A stretch of 5,377 bases of DNA, taken from assembly GCA_026387555.1 (NCBI GenBank), contig JAPLLM010000090.1:1-5377 (forward strand), read 5' to 3'. The translations under genes were made by a program, and so were the position numbers. The DNA is from Candidatus Omnitrophota bacterium (GTDB lineage: Bacteria > Omnitrophota > Gorgyraeia > Gygaellales > Profunditerraquicolaceae). Of this stretch, positions 1 through 5,377 are shown piece after piece; the stretch's first letter is position 1, and each line of letters opens with the position of its first letter. The notes beneath the pieces are model-generated. The model was not told the origin of the DNA. It ran no database searches and saw nothing but the letters and a program-made list of their open reading frames with translations.

Positions 1-446
1 ATACCCAACGCCAGGCTTTATTGAAAATGCTTAAAAGGGTGGATATTTTTGTGGCTAATGATCAGGAAGCGCGTGTGCTTTCAGGAGAAAATAACCTGGT
101 CAAGGCGGCTAAACATCTTCATGGCTTAGGCCCAAAAATGATCTTGATAAAAAAAGGCGAACACGGGGTTTTATTTTACAGCCGTAAATTTATTTTTGCG
201 CTTCCGGCTTACCCTTGCGAAAAAGTTATCGATCCTACCGGAGCAGGGGATACCTTTGCCGGAGGCTTTATGGGTTACCTCGCCAGAGCGGGTAAGGTTG
301 ACGCTGCAAGCATTAAAAATGCCCTGGCGTACGGAACGATCGCTGCGTCTTTTAATATCGAAGATTTCGGACTGAACAGGACCGCTGGATTAAGGCTTGT
401 GGATCTAACGGCCAGGCTTAAGCAATTTAAAAAGATAGTTTTTTAG
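1..446 (+). CDS. PfkB-family carbohydrate/nucleoside kinase, C-terminal part (5' end outside window)
   Basis: This is the C-terminal half of a ribokinase-like (PfkB) kinase, which phosphorylates a sugar or nucleoside hydroxyl with ATP in the cytoplasm. The frame is open from the left edge (first whole codon at base 3), so the TTG at 21 is not the true start; 147 residues are visible of a family usually about 300 long. The PfkB signature 2 is clear: DPTGAGDTFAGGF, encoded from base 231, with the catalytic-base Asp of GAGD at 249-251. Upstream, 'VDIFVANDQEARVLSG' and 'ILIKKGEHGVLFY' match the strand and helix pattern before the ATP site. The substrate cannot be told because the N-terminal sugar-binding lid is missing. 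The gene ends in TAG, 13 bases before yqeY, with no terminator between, so the two are probably co-transcribed. Confidence 0.93.
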   Translation, partial: TQRQALLKMLKRVDIFVANDQEARVLSGENNLVKAAKHLHGLGPKMILIKKGEHGVLFYSRKFIFALPAYPCEKVIDPTGAGDTFAGGFMGYLARAGKVDAASIKNALAYGTIAASFNIEDFGLNRTAGLRLVDLTARLKQFKKIVF

Positions 447-459
447 AATAGGGGGGCTT

Positions 460-906
460 ATGCTGGAAGAGAAGATCATGAATGATTATAAAGACGCGAT
501 GAAGGCGCGCGACACCTTAAAAAGCTCTGTTTTGAGCTTTTTACGCGCTGACATGATAAATGTCGCGACTAATAAAAAGAAGGCAAAACTTGACGACAGC
601 GAGGTGGTAGTGGTCATCAAAAAGCAGATCAAGCAGCGTCAGGACTCTATTGAGCAGTTTACTAAGGGTAATCGCCTTGAAATGGCGGAAAAAGAGAAAA
701 AAGAAGCCGAAATATTAAAGACCTATCTGCCTCCTGAACTTTCCGTTGACCAGATCAAGAAAGTAATAGAGGAAGCCGTAGCCGCAACCGGCGCCCAGGG
801 TATCAAAGACATGGGTAAGGTGATGAAGGAAGTAAGCGCCAAGATCGCCGGCCAGGCAGATGGTAAGTTAGTAAGCGATTTAGTCAGGGCAAAGCTGGGG
901 GTTTAA
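460..906 (+). CDS. yqeY: GatB/YqeY-domain protein
   Basis: The 148-residue product matches the stand-alone YqeY family (about 150 residues) over its whole length. The family resembles the C-terminal helical tail domain of GatB, the amidotransferase subunit that handles misacylated tRNA. The stand-alone protein's own role is not firmly established; a tRNA-linked role is an inference. Visible hallmarks are the N-terminal 'LEEKIMNDYKDAMKARD' helix, 'VLSFLRADM', 'IKKQIKQRQDSIEQF', the turn 'LKTYLPPELS' near residue 90, and the C-terminal 'GQADGKLVSDLVRAKL'. The chosen ATG at 460 follows a G-rich stretch (451-456) that can serve as ribosome binding site, and it gives the normal family N-terminus; the ATG at 478 would cut the first helix. 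It lies 13 bases after the kinase and probably shares its transcript. No terminator is seen before the next promoter, which starts 7 bases after its stop. Confidence 0.95.
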   Translation: MLEEKIMNDYKDAMKARDTLKSSVLSFLRADMINVATNKKKAKLDDSEVVVVIKKQIKQRQDSIEQFTKGNRLEMAEKEKKEAEILKTYLPPELSVDQIKKVIEEAVAATGAQGIKDMGKVMKEVSAKIAGQADGKLVSDLVRAKLGV

Positions 907-913
907 ATAATCA

Positions 914-942
914 TTGACTTCTGTATGCCTTAGGCATATAAT
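914..942 (+). promoter_or_regulatory. Sigma70-type promoter of the efflux operon
   Basis: A -35 box TTGACT (914-919; 5 of 6 to consensus) and a perfect -10 box TATAAT (937-942) are separated by exactly 17 bases. The predicted start of transcription is near 949, giving a leader of about 40 bases before the ATG at 990. The -35 box begins just after the yqeY stop, so the promoter fits into the short gap and serves the downstream fused gene and ABC genes. The spacer and -10 box are inside the first palindrome of the operator array, as expected for a repressible promoter. No transcript data are available here; the call rests on sequence alone. Confidence 0.85.
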
Positions 943-982
943 TGTATCAATAAAGCATACAGTTGTATGCTGAAAACATACA
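922..982. repeat. Triple tandem palindromic operator, 21-bp period
   Basis: Three 19-bp units share the form TGTATGC-N5-GCATACA. Unit 1 is 922-940 (left arm perfect, right arm GCATATA). Unit 2 is 943-961 (left arm TGTATCA, right arm perfect). Unit 3 is 964-982 (left arm perfect, right arm ACATACA). Together 38 of 42 arm positions match the consensus, and the starts are exactly 21 bases apart with 2-base linkers. Since 21 bp is two helical turns, dimers on the three sites would sit on the same DNA face. The units cover the promoter spacer and -10 box, the transcription start and the leader, so binding should repress. The likely ligand is the winged-helix domain encoded directly downstream; this pairing is inferred from position. 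Confidence 0.88.
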
Positions 983-987
983 GAGGG
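983..987 (+). promoter_or_regulatory. Weak Shine-Dalgarno before ATG 990
   Basis: GAGGG lies only 2 bases before the ATG at 990, a tight spacing that predicts modest translation. It nevertheless favours 990 over the in-frame TTG at 963, because that TTG is embedded in the operator array (963 is a linker base and 964 begins unit 3), is only about 14 bases from the predicted transcript start, and has no ribosome binding site. Starting at 990 also gives the N-terminus (MLQLTKNKTRLLKLFF) usual for this type of winged-helix protein. Confidence 0.5.
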
Positions 988-989
988 AT

Positions 990-3251
990 ATGCTGCAGCT
1001 GACTAAAAACAAGACCCGCCTTTTAAAGCTCTTCTTCACTCAAAGCGAGCGCGCTTTTTATATGCAGGAGCTCGGCCGCCTCTTAAGAAAAAAACCCGGA
1101 GTATTCCAAAAGACCCTGAATAACCTTGAAAAGGAAGGGGTTTTAACCAGCGAGTACCGCGCCAACGCCAGATTCTTTAAAGTCAATAAATCCTATCCCA
1201 TTTACAACGAATTAAAAAGTATCATTTCAAAACAGTCCGCTTTGATCCTGTTTCTTATCTGTTTCTTTGCCCAACTCGCTTTTTGCGCCGAGAATGATGC
1301 CAAGCCCTTAGTCTTTACTTCTCTTACCGATGCCGTGCGCATCGCCTACAAGAACAATAAAGATATTCAGATACAGGAAAAAGAAGTAGATGCTGCCCGC
1401 GCGGATATCCTGGGAGCGCGCAGCGCTCTCCTTCCCGATATAAACGCCAATGCCAGCTATACCCGTCGTGGCGCAGTCCCTGCGGCTACTTCATCCATAA
1501 GCGGAGGTAAGGATTATGGCGTCTATGTCGGGTATAAGAATGATAATCAGGTCGGCGTAAGCGCTACCCAATCGATCTATAGCGGCGGAGCGAATATATC
1601 CAACCTCAGGCAGAAGCAGCTTACCTTAAAAAGCCAGGAGGAAGGGCTGCGAGCCAAGAAATTGGATGTTGAATTCGAGACCAAGCGCCTTTATTACGGT
1701 CTCCTTTTCGCGTATGAGAATCAACGTATTGCCCAACAGCTTTTAGACCAGTCTAAGGCCCATTTCCTGGAGGTAAAGGACAGGTATGAACACGGCACCT
1801 CCTCAAGGTTCGACCTTTTGCAGTCCAAAGTACAGGTTTCCTTATTGATGCCGCAGTTGATACAGGCGGATAATGCTGTGGACATTATAAAAGCGGAGCT
1901 AAAGAAACTTCTGGCTTTTAAGCAAAGCGTTGATTTTAAGGTTGAGGATAAGCTGCGCCATGCGCCGATAGAAATAAAGGAAGGCGAGTTTTTAAAGACC
2001 GCCTATCTTAACAAGCCGGAGATGATCATCAAGGCCCTGGGCATAGATATAAATAAATGGGGTATTAAGTATGCCTGCGCAGGATGGCTCCCGCAGGTCG
2101 AGGCAAGCGCAGATTACAGCTATCGGTCGGGTAACCTCTCCAATATGTTCGACAACCGGCACAATAACTGGGATGTCGGAATCGCCGTCACTATGTCTAT
2201 ATTCGACGGATTCCTCACCAAGTCCCGCGTCGATGCGGCAAAGGCGAGATATTCGCAGGCTATCATCAGCAAAGATAATGTTGCTGATCAGGTCGCAGTG
2301 GACATAAAACAGGCAGTCCTTAATATGAACGAGTCGCAGGCGGTTATCGATTCTCAAAAAGATAATATCGCGGAAGCGAAAGAGGCGTTGAAAATATCCG
2401 AAGTGAGGTATGAGAGCGGCGTAGGGATCAATCTTGATGTGTTGGATGCGGAGGTCGCCTTGGCGCAGGTGGAACAGAATTTGGCAAGCGGTACTTACGA
2501 TTATATCATGGCTAAAGCCAGTCTTGAACGGAGCATGGGCACGCAAGTCTTAAAGGAGGGTATCTCTGCCTACGTCATCCTGAAGGAGAGGCGTAACGCG
2601 AAAGTAATCAAGGTCTCCGGTAATATGGAGGGGGATGACGTGCGAATCTCTTTTCGGGTCAACGGCCAGATTACCGAACTCCTTACTGACGAAGGCCAGG
2701 TGATCAAGGTCGGCGATGTGGTGGCAAGGCTTAATACCGACGAGCTCTCTAAGGTCGTGGCCGAAGATGAGGCCGCATTAAGAGCAGACGAATACCAGTA
2801 CGCGCTGGATAAAGTCGATTATGAGCGCGCCGAGGATCTTCATAAGGCAGGGGCGATATCTACTCAACAGCGCGATGTCGCTAAAACCAAAGCCGACTCC
2901 AGCCGCGCGAACATGGAACAGGCCCGGGCTTCTCTGGACCTGGCTAAGACCCGTCTGGGTTTTACGGATTTAACGTCTCAACTGAACGGTTTTGTGCTGG
3001 TAAAGAGCGCGCTCGCCGGAGAAGTGGTGCAGCCCGGCGCTCCGGTTTTTACCGCGGTGGATTTGAATAATATCTGGGTTACCGCCTATATTAACGAAAA
3101 AGACCTCGGCCGGGTAAAACTTAACCAGAGCGCCTACATCATGACCGATACCTACCCGCACAAAAAATACAAAGGCTGGGTCAGGGCTGATAATTCCAGC
3201 CTGGACTTAAAGCCCGGGATGCCCGCTGACGCTTACATAGAGATCGAATAA
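990..3251 (+). CDS. Winged-helix regulator / TolC outer-membrane channel / HlyD-type adaptor triple fusion
   Basis: One 753-residue frame joins three proteins that are normally separate. Residues about 8-75 are a winged-helix DNA-binding domain (helix-turn-helix about 23-51, wing about 54-67). Residues 82-100 are a signal-peptide-like segment. Residues about 112-516 are a complete TolC/OEP channel with both repeats (starting 'LTDAVRIAYKNN' and around 336), normal in length. Residues about 533-753 are a membrane fusion protein of the HlyD/YbhG type: lipoyl half-motif about 542-582, alpha-hairpin about 583-658, second lipoyl half about 661-691, beta-barrel strands about 695-720. The adaptor has no membrane anchor of its own and lacks about 30 residues after V731, where relatives have a 'F(I/V)S..AEFTPK' stretch. 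It heads the efflux operon, 9 bases before ABC ATPase 1. The TolC part is near certain; whether the full-length fusion exists in the cell is open, since proteolytic processing or an assembly deletion are alternatives. If numbered from TTG 963, add 9 residues. Confidence 0.87.
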   Translation: MLQLTKNKTRLLKLFFTQSERAFYMQELGRLLRKKPGVFQKTLNNLEKEGVLTSEYRANARFFKVNKSYPIYNELKSIISKQSALILFLICFFAQLAFCAENDAKPLVFTSLTDAVRIAYKNNKDIQIQEKEVDAARADILGARSALLPDINANASYTRRGAVPAATSSISGGKDYGVYVGYKNDNQVGVSATQSIYSGGANISNLRQKQLTLKSQEEGLRAKKLDVEFETKRLYYGLLFAYENQRIAQQLLDQSKAHFLEVKDRYEHGTSSRFDLLQSKVQVSLLMPQLIQADNAVDIIKAELKKLLAFKQSVDFKVEDKLRHAPIEIKEGEFLKTAYLNKPEMIIKALGIDINKWGIKYACAGWLPQVEASADYSYRSGNLSNMFDNRHNNWDVGIAVTMSIFDGFLTKSRVDAAKARYSQAIISKDNVADQVAVDIKQAVLNMNESQAVIDSQKDNIAEAKEALKISEVRYESGVGINLDVLDAEVALAQVEQNLASGTYDYIMAKASLERSMGTQVLKEGISAYVILKERRNAKVIKVSGNMEGDDVRISFRVNGQITELLTDEGQVIKVGDVVARLNTDELSKVVAEDEAALRADEYQYALDKVDYERAEDLHKAGAISTQQRDVAKTKADSSRANMEQARASLDLAKTRLGFTDLTSQLNGFVLVKSALAGEVVQPGAPVFTAVDLNNIWVTAYINEKDLGRVKLNQSAYIMTDTYPHKKYKGWVRADNSSLDLKPGMPADAYIEIE
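1233..1289 (+). other. Internal signal-peptide-like segment between regulator and TolC parts
   Basis: This codes for residues 82-100 of the fused protein: lysines just before it, then the hydrophobic core ALILFLICFFAQLAF, then C-A-E-N where the mature channel would begin. It is what a TolC precursor would carry at its extreme N-terminus, but here 81 residues of DNA-binding domain precede it. Cleavage after Cys (A-x-C) is plausible. A lipoprotein signal is less likely because Phe precedes the Cys. No convincing internal start exists: the nearest candidate, TTG at 1242, has no ribosome binding site and would drop the positive residues. If export works, the DNA-binding domain stays cytoplasmic, tethered by or released with this segment. 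Confidence 0.7.
2552..2560 (+). promoter_or_regulatory. Relic Shine-Dalgarno at the TolC/adaptor junction
   Basis: AAAGGAGGG is a near-perfect ribosome binding site inside the fused frame, at the point where a TolC gene would end and an adaptor gene begin. No ATG, GTG or TTG follows at usable distance; the next in-frame ATG is at 2625. An out-of-frame TAA at 2551-2553 overlaps it. The simplest reading is that it once served a separate adaptor gene whose start codon and membrane anchor were deleted. It could also be chance, as the codons AAG GAG are common. Confidence 0.45.
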
Positions 3252-3260
3252 CTTTTCTTA

Positions 3261-4001
3261 ATGATTACTATAAAAACCGAAAACCTCACCCGTAAATTCG
3301 GGGAATTGACTGCCCTCGACCAACTTAACCTGGAAGTCCAGGAGGGGGAGATCTTCGGGTTAGTCGGCCCGGACGGCGCGGGAAAAACTACCACCATGCG
3401 CCTTCTGACCGGGATAATGGATCCTACCTCAGGCCAAGCCTGGGTCTACAATAAACACACCGTAAAAGAATCCGAGCCGCTGAAAGAGCATATTGCTTAT
3501 ATGTCCCAGCGCTTTGGCCTATACGAAGAATTAAGCGTTATAGAGAATATCAATTTCTACGCCGATGTTTACGGTGTGGCAAAAGATAAACGCCCCGAAG
3601 CTATTGAGCGCCTGCTCGGTTTCTCCGGTCTCCTGCCATTCAAAGAGCGTTTCGCGGGCAAACTCTCCGGCGGGATGAAACAGAAATTAGGCCTTGCCTG
3701 CGCATTGATCCATACCCCCAAAGTTTTATTTTTGGATGAGCCTACCAATGGCGTTGATCCGGTTTCGCGCCGGGATTTCTGGGAGATACTCTACGAACTA
3801 CTTAAAGAAAAGGTCACTATTTTCTGTTCCACCTGTTATCTTGATGAGGCGGAGCGCTGCCACAGAGTAGGGCTTATGCATAAAGGAAAGCTTCTTCGTT
3901 GCAAAACGCCAGATGAAGCCAAGAAAGAGTTTAACGCCAAGACGCTGGAGGAGGCGTTTGTCACCATAATCAATGAATATGAGGGAAGAGAACATAAATA
4001 A
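3261..4001 (+). CDS. ABC-2 type export ATPase 1 (degenerate H-loop)
   Basis: This 246-residue nucleotide-binding subunit resembles the N-terminal half of YbhF and powers a drug/ABC-2 type exporter at the inner membrane. Visible motifs: Walker A GPDGAGKT (36-43), Q-loop Gln83, signature LSGGM (135-139), Walker B VLFLDE with catalytic Glu160, D-loop GVDP (164-167). The H-loop histidine is replaced by Cys192 ('STCYLDEAE'), as the first half of YbhF-type proteins also lacks it. It is short: after 'KTPDEAKKEFNAKTLEEAF' it has none of the roughly 60-80 residue C-terminal domain present in ATPase 2. The ATG at 3261 gives the normal N-terminus but has no Shine-Dalgarno in the 9-base gap after the fused gene, so it likely depends on re-initiation. 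Its 3' end overlaps ATPase 2 by 29 bases. Confidence 0.94.
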   Translation: MITIKTENLTRKFGELTALDQLNLEVQEGEIFGLVGPDGAGKTTTMRLLTGIMDPTSGQAWVYNKHTVKESEPLKEHIAYMSQRFGLYEELSVIENINFYADVYGVAKDKRPEAIERLLGFSGLLPFKERFAGKLSGGMKQKLGLACALIHTPKVLFLDEPTNGVDPVSRRDFWEILYELLKEKVTIFCSTCYLDEAERCHRVGLMHKGKLLRCKTPDEAKKEFNAKTLEEAFVTIINEYEGREHK

Positions 4002-4944
4002 TATAGCGGTAAGCGTCCAGAGCCTCGAGAAAAAATTCGGCGATTTCATCGCGGTAAATAAAATTAATTTCCAGGTGGTTCAAGGCGAGATCTTTGGTTT
4101 CCTCGGGCCCAATGGTGCGGGAAAATCCACCACTATCCGGATGCTTTGCGGTATAATCCCGCCGACTTCAGGGGAAGGTAGGGTTGGAGGTTTTGATATT
4201 ATCAAGGAGCAGTATAAGATAAAAGAACACATCGGATATATGTCGCAAAAGTTTTCTCTCTATAACGACCTTACGGTCGGGGAGAACATTGATTTCTACA
4301 GCGGGATATACAAGATTCCGCGTCAGGAGAGAAAAGAGCGTTTTGAGGCTACCTTAACAATCGCGGGTTTAGAGGGGATGGGGGATAAGGTTACCGCCAC
4401 TCTGGCCGGAGGCTGGAAACAGCGATTGGCTTTAGGTTGCGCGCTCTTACATAAACCAAAGATAATCTTTCTTGATGAGCCTACATCGGGCGTAGACCCG
4501 ATCACCCGGCAGAATTTCTGGAATATCATCAAAGACCTTGCAGCCCAGGGGGTGACGGTATTCGTTACCACGCATTACATGGATGAGGCGGAGAACTGCA
4601 ACCGCATGGTGCTGATCTATCACGGCACCATAATCGCCCAGGGTACACCTCAAGAGATGAAGACGACAGGGATGAAGAATCAGGTGTTGGAGATCCAACT
4701 CGCCGAAGCCCAGGGCTGGCTGGATAGGATAAGAAAGATCGACGGCGTAAAGGAAGCGGCGTTATTCGGCGCGAATATCCACGCCGTAGTTTATGACAGC
4801 GCAAAGGCAGTCCCTCTTATAAACGATTATCTAAATAAAGAGGGGGCAAAGGATTTCAGCGTGGATAAAATACTTCCCTCGCTGGAAGATGTATTTGTCT
4901 CTTCGATAGAAGAATATGACCGCGCAGAGCTTAAAAAGAATTAA
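3973..4944 (+). CDS. ABC-2 type export ATPase 2 (variant signature motif)
   Basis: This 323-residue nucleotide-binding subunit corresponds to the second half of YbhF-like proteins. Motifs: Walker A GPNGAGKS (45-52), Q-loop Gln92, Walker B IIFLDE with Glu169, D-loop GVDP, and an intact H-loop His201 ('TTHYMDEAE'). The ABC signature is altered to LAGGW (144-148) instead of LSGGQ. A C-terminal domain (about 228-310) ends in 'LPSLEDVFVSSIEEY', usual for drug-export ATPases of this class. Paired with ATPase 1 it predicts a heterodimer with one full and one weakened ATP site. The start is either ATG 3973 or ATG 3979; both lie inside the end of ATPase 1 with no close Shine-Dalgarno, pointing to coupled translation. 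The 3' end overlaps the permease gene by 29 bases. Confidence 0.95.
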   Translation: MNMREENINNIAVSVQSLEKKFGDFIAVNKINFQVVQGEIFGFLGPNGAGKSTTIRMLCGIIPPTSGEGRVGGFDIIKEQYKIKEHIGYMSQKFSLYNDLTVGENIDFYSGIYKIPRQERKERFEATLTIAGLEGMGDKVTATLAGGWKQRLALGCALLHKPKIIFLDEPTSGVDPITRQNFWNIIKDLAAQGVTVFVTTHYMDEAENCNRMVLIYHGTIIAQGTPQEMKTTGMKNQVLEIQLAEAQGWLDRIRKIDGVKEAALFGANIHAVVYDSAKAVPLINDYLNKEGAKDFSVDKILPSLEDVFVSSIEEYDRAELKKN

Positions 4945-5377
4945 GGCAATAGCCTTAAAAGAATTCATCCAGATCAAGCGTGACCCCCGGTCGCTGGCGC
5001 TGGCTTTGGGTATTCCCATATTTTTGCTCCTTATCTTCGGTTACGGATTATCGTTGGATATCGACCATGTGCGCACCATAGTCTGGAATCAGGATGCTTC
5101 ATCAAAAGTAAGCCGCGATTTTATGCGCAATTTTGAAAACTCCAAATATTTTAATATCGTTTCGTACACGGATAATTACCGGGATATTGAAAAAGAGATC
5201 AATAAAGGCGATGTCCTGATGGCTTTGGTCATACCTAAGGACTTCTCGCATTATATCGAATCCGGAAATGCCGCGCCTTTGCAACTGATCGTCGACGGAA
5301 GCGATGCCAACACAGCTACTATCGCTATGGGTTATGTCAGGTCGGTCGTGGCAAAGTACAATATTGACCTGGTAACC
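4916..5377 (+). CDS. ABC-2 type transporter permease, N-terminal part (3' end outside window)
   Basis: The 154 visible residues are the start of an ABC-2 permease like YbhS/YbhR. They show a cytoplasmic amphipathic start 'IKAIALKEFIQIKRDPRSL', a first membrane helix at about residues 26-46 ('LALALGIPIFLLLIFGYGL'), and then the large periplasmic domain typical of the class ('VLMALVIPKDFSHYI', 'PLQLIVDGSDANTATIAMGY'). The remaining membrane helices lie beyond the window. The ATG at 4916 is inside the end of ATPase 2 and gives the normal family N-terminus, so translation is probably coupled to it. It would form the inner-membrane pore served by the two ATPases and linked to the TolC-adaptor protein; a second permease gene probably follows, as in related operons. 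Confidence 0.94.
   Translation, partial: MTAQSLKRIKAIALKEFIQIKRDPRSLALALGIPIFLLLIFGYGLSLDIDHVRTIVWNQDASSKVSRDFMRNFENSKYFNIVSYTDNYRDIEKEINKGDVLMALVIPKDFSHYIESGNAAPLQLIVDGSDANTATIAMGYVRSVVAKYNIDLVT

Noticed and set aside
21..446. TTG at 21 as a start for the kinase gene
   Set aside because: The frame is open to the left edge and the residues before it continue the kinase helix ('TQRQALLKML'), so the gene begins outside the window.
924..938. TATGCCTTAGGCATA as a transcription terminator hairpin after yqeY
   Set aside because: The perfect inverted repeat has a 1-base centre, no following T-run, and lies between a -35 and a -10 box; it fits an operator in a three-unit array, not a terminator.
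963..989. TTG at 963 as start of the fused gene
   Set aside because: It is embedded in the third operator region, has no ribosome binding site, and adds nine residues that do not look like the family N-terminus; ATG 990 fits better.
2074..2083. Perfect palindrome CCTGCGCAGG
   Set aside because: A single 10-base palindrome inside well-conserved TolC coding sequence with no partner site or promoter; best explained by chance.
1992..2546. 184-codon open frame on the minus strand
   Set aside because: It lies wholly inside the conserved TolC coding region on the other strand; its translation shows no recognisable domain and there is no ribosome binding site or promoter of its own.
3798..4049. Minus-strand and other short open frames across the ATPase genes (for example 4323-4804)
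   Set aside because: All are antisense shadows of conserved ATP-binding domains, with no domain signal of their own.

Overview
The window looks like a bacterial chromosome segment from a Gram-negative-type (double-membrane) organism with moderate GC. An outer-membrane TolC-type channel and a tripartite ABC efflux system imply an outer membrane. Protein style suggests an uncultured lineage such as Candidatus Omnitrophota: a short winged-helix regulator of the 'YPxYNELKSI' type, a PfkB kinase with 'VDIFVANDQEAR', and Ybh-like export genes. That taxonomic guess comes from memory of family flavour, not from a search. All genes are on the + strand and no gap exceeds 100 bases.

Layout. Bases 1-446 hold the 3' end of a PfkB-family sugar/nucleoside kinase, followed after 13 bases by a complete GatB/YqeY-domain gene (460-906). 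Directly after the yqeY stop there is a near-consensus sigma70-type promoter (TTGACT, 17 bp, TATAAT; 914-942). It is overlaid by three tandem 19-bp palindromes at an exact 21-bp period (922-982). This promoter drives a multidrug/ABC-2 export operon that runs off the right edge: a very large fused ORF (990-3251), ABC ATPase 1 (3261-4001), ABC ATPase 2 (3973-4944) and the start of an ABC-2 permease (4916 to the end).

The remarkable element is the fused ORF. In one uninterrupted frame it carries a winged-helix DNA-binding domain, a signal-peptide-like hydrophobic segment, a full-length TolC/OEP outer-membrane channel, and a HlyD/YbhG-type membrane fusion protein. The last part has lost its inner-membrane anchor and about 30 residues of its C-terminal domain. 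These are normally three or more separate genes. The local regulator, outer-membrane channel and periplasmic adaptor of one export machine thus appear compressed into one polypeptide, and the likely operator of the DNA-binding domain sits in its own promoter.

How they may work together (inference). The winged-helix domain would autoregulate the operon through the triple operator. The two ATPases would form an asymmetric heterodimer with one canonical and one degenerate ATP site, powering the ABC-2 permease(s). The TolC-adaptor part would connect the permease to the outside. The alternative is that the fusion arose by deletion during genome assembly. Three junctions all staying in frame argue against this but do not exclude it; read mapping across 1230, 2555 and 3183 would decide.
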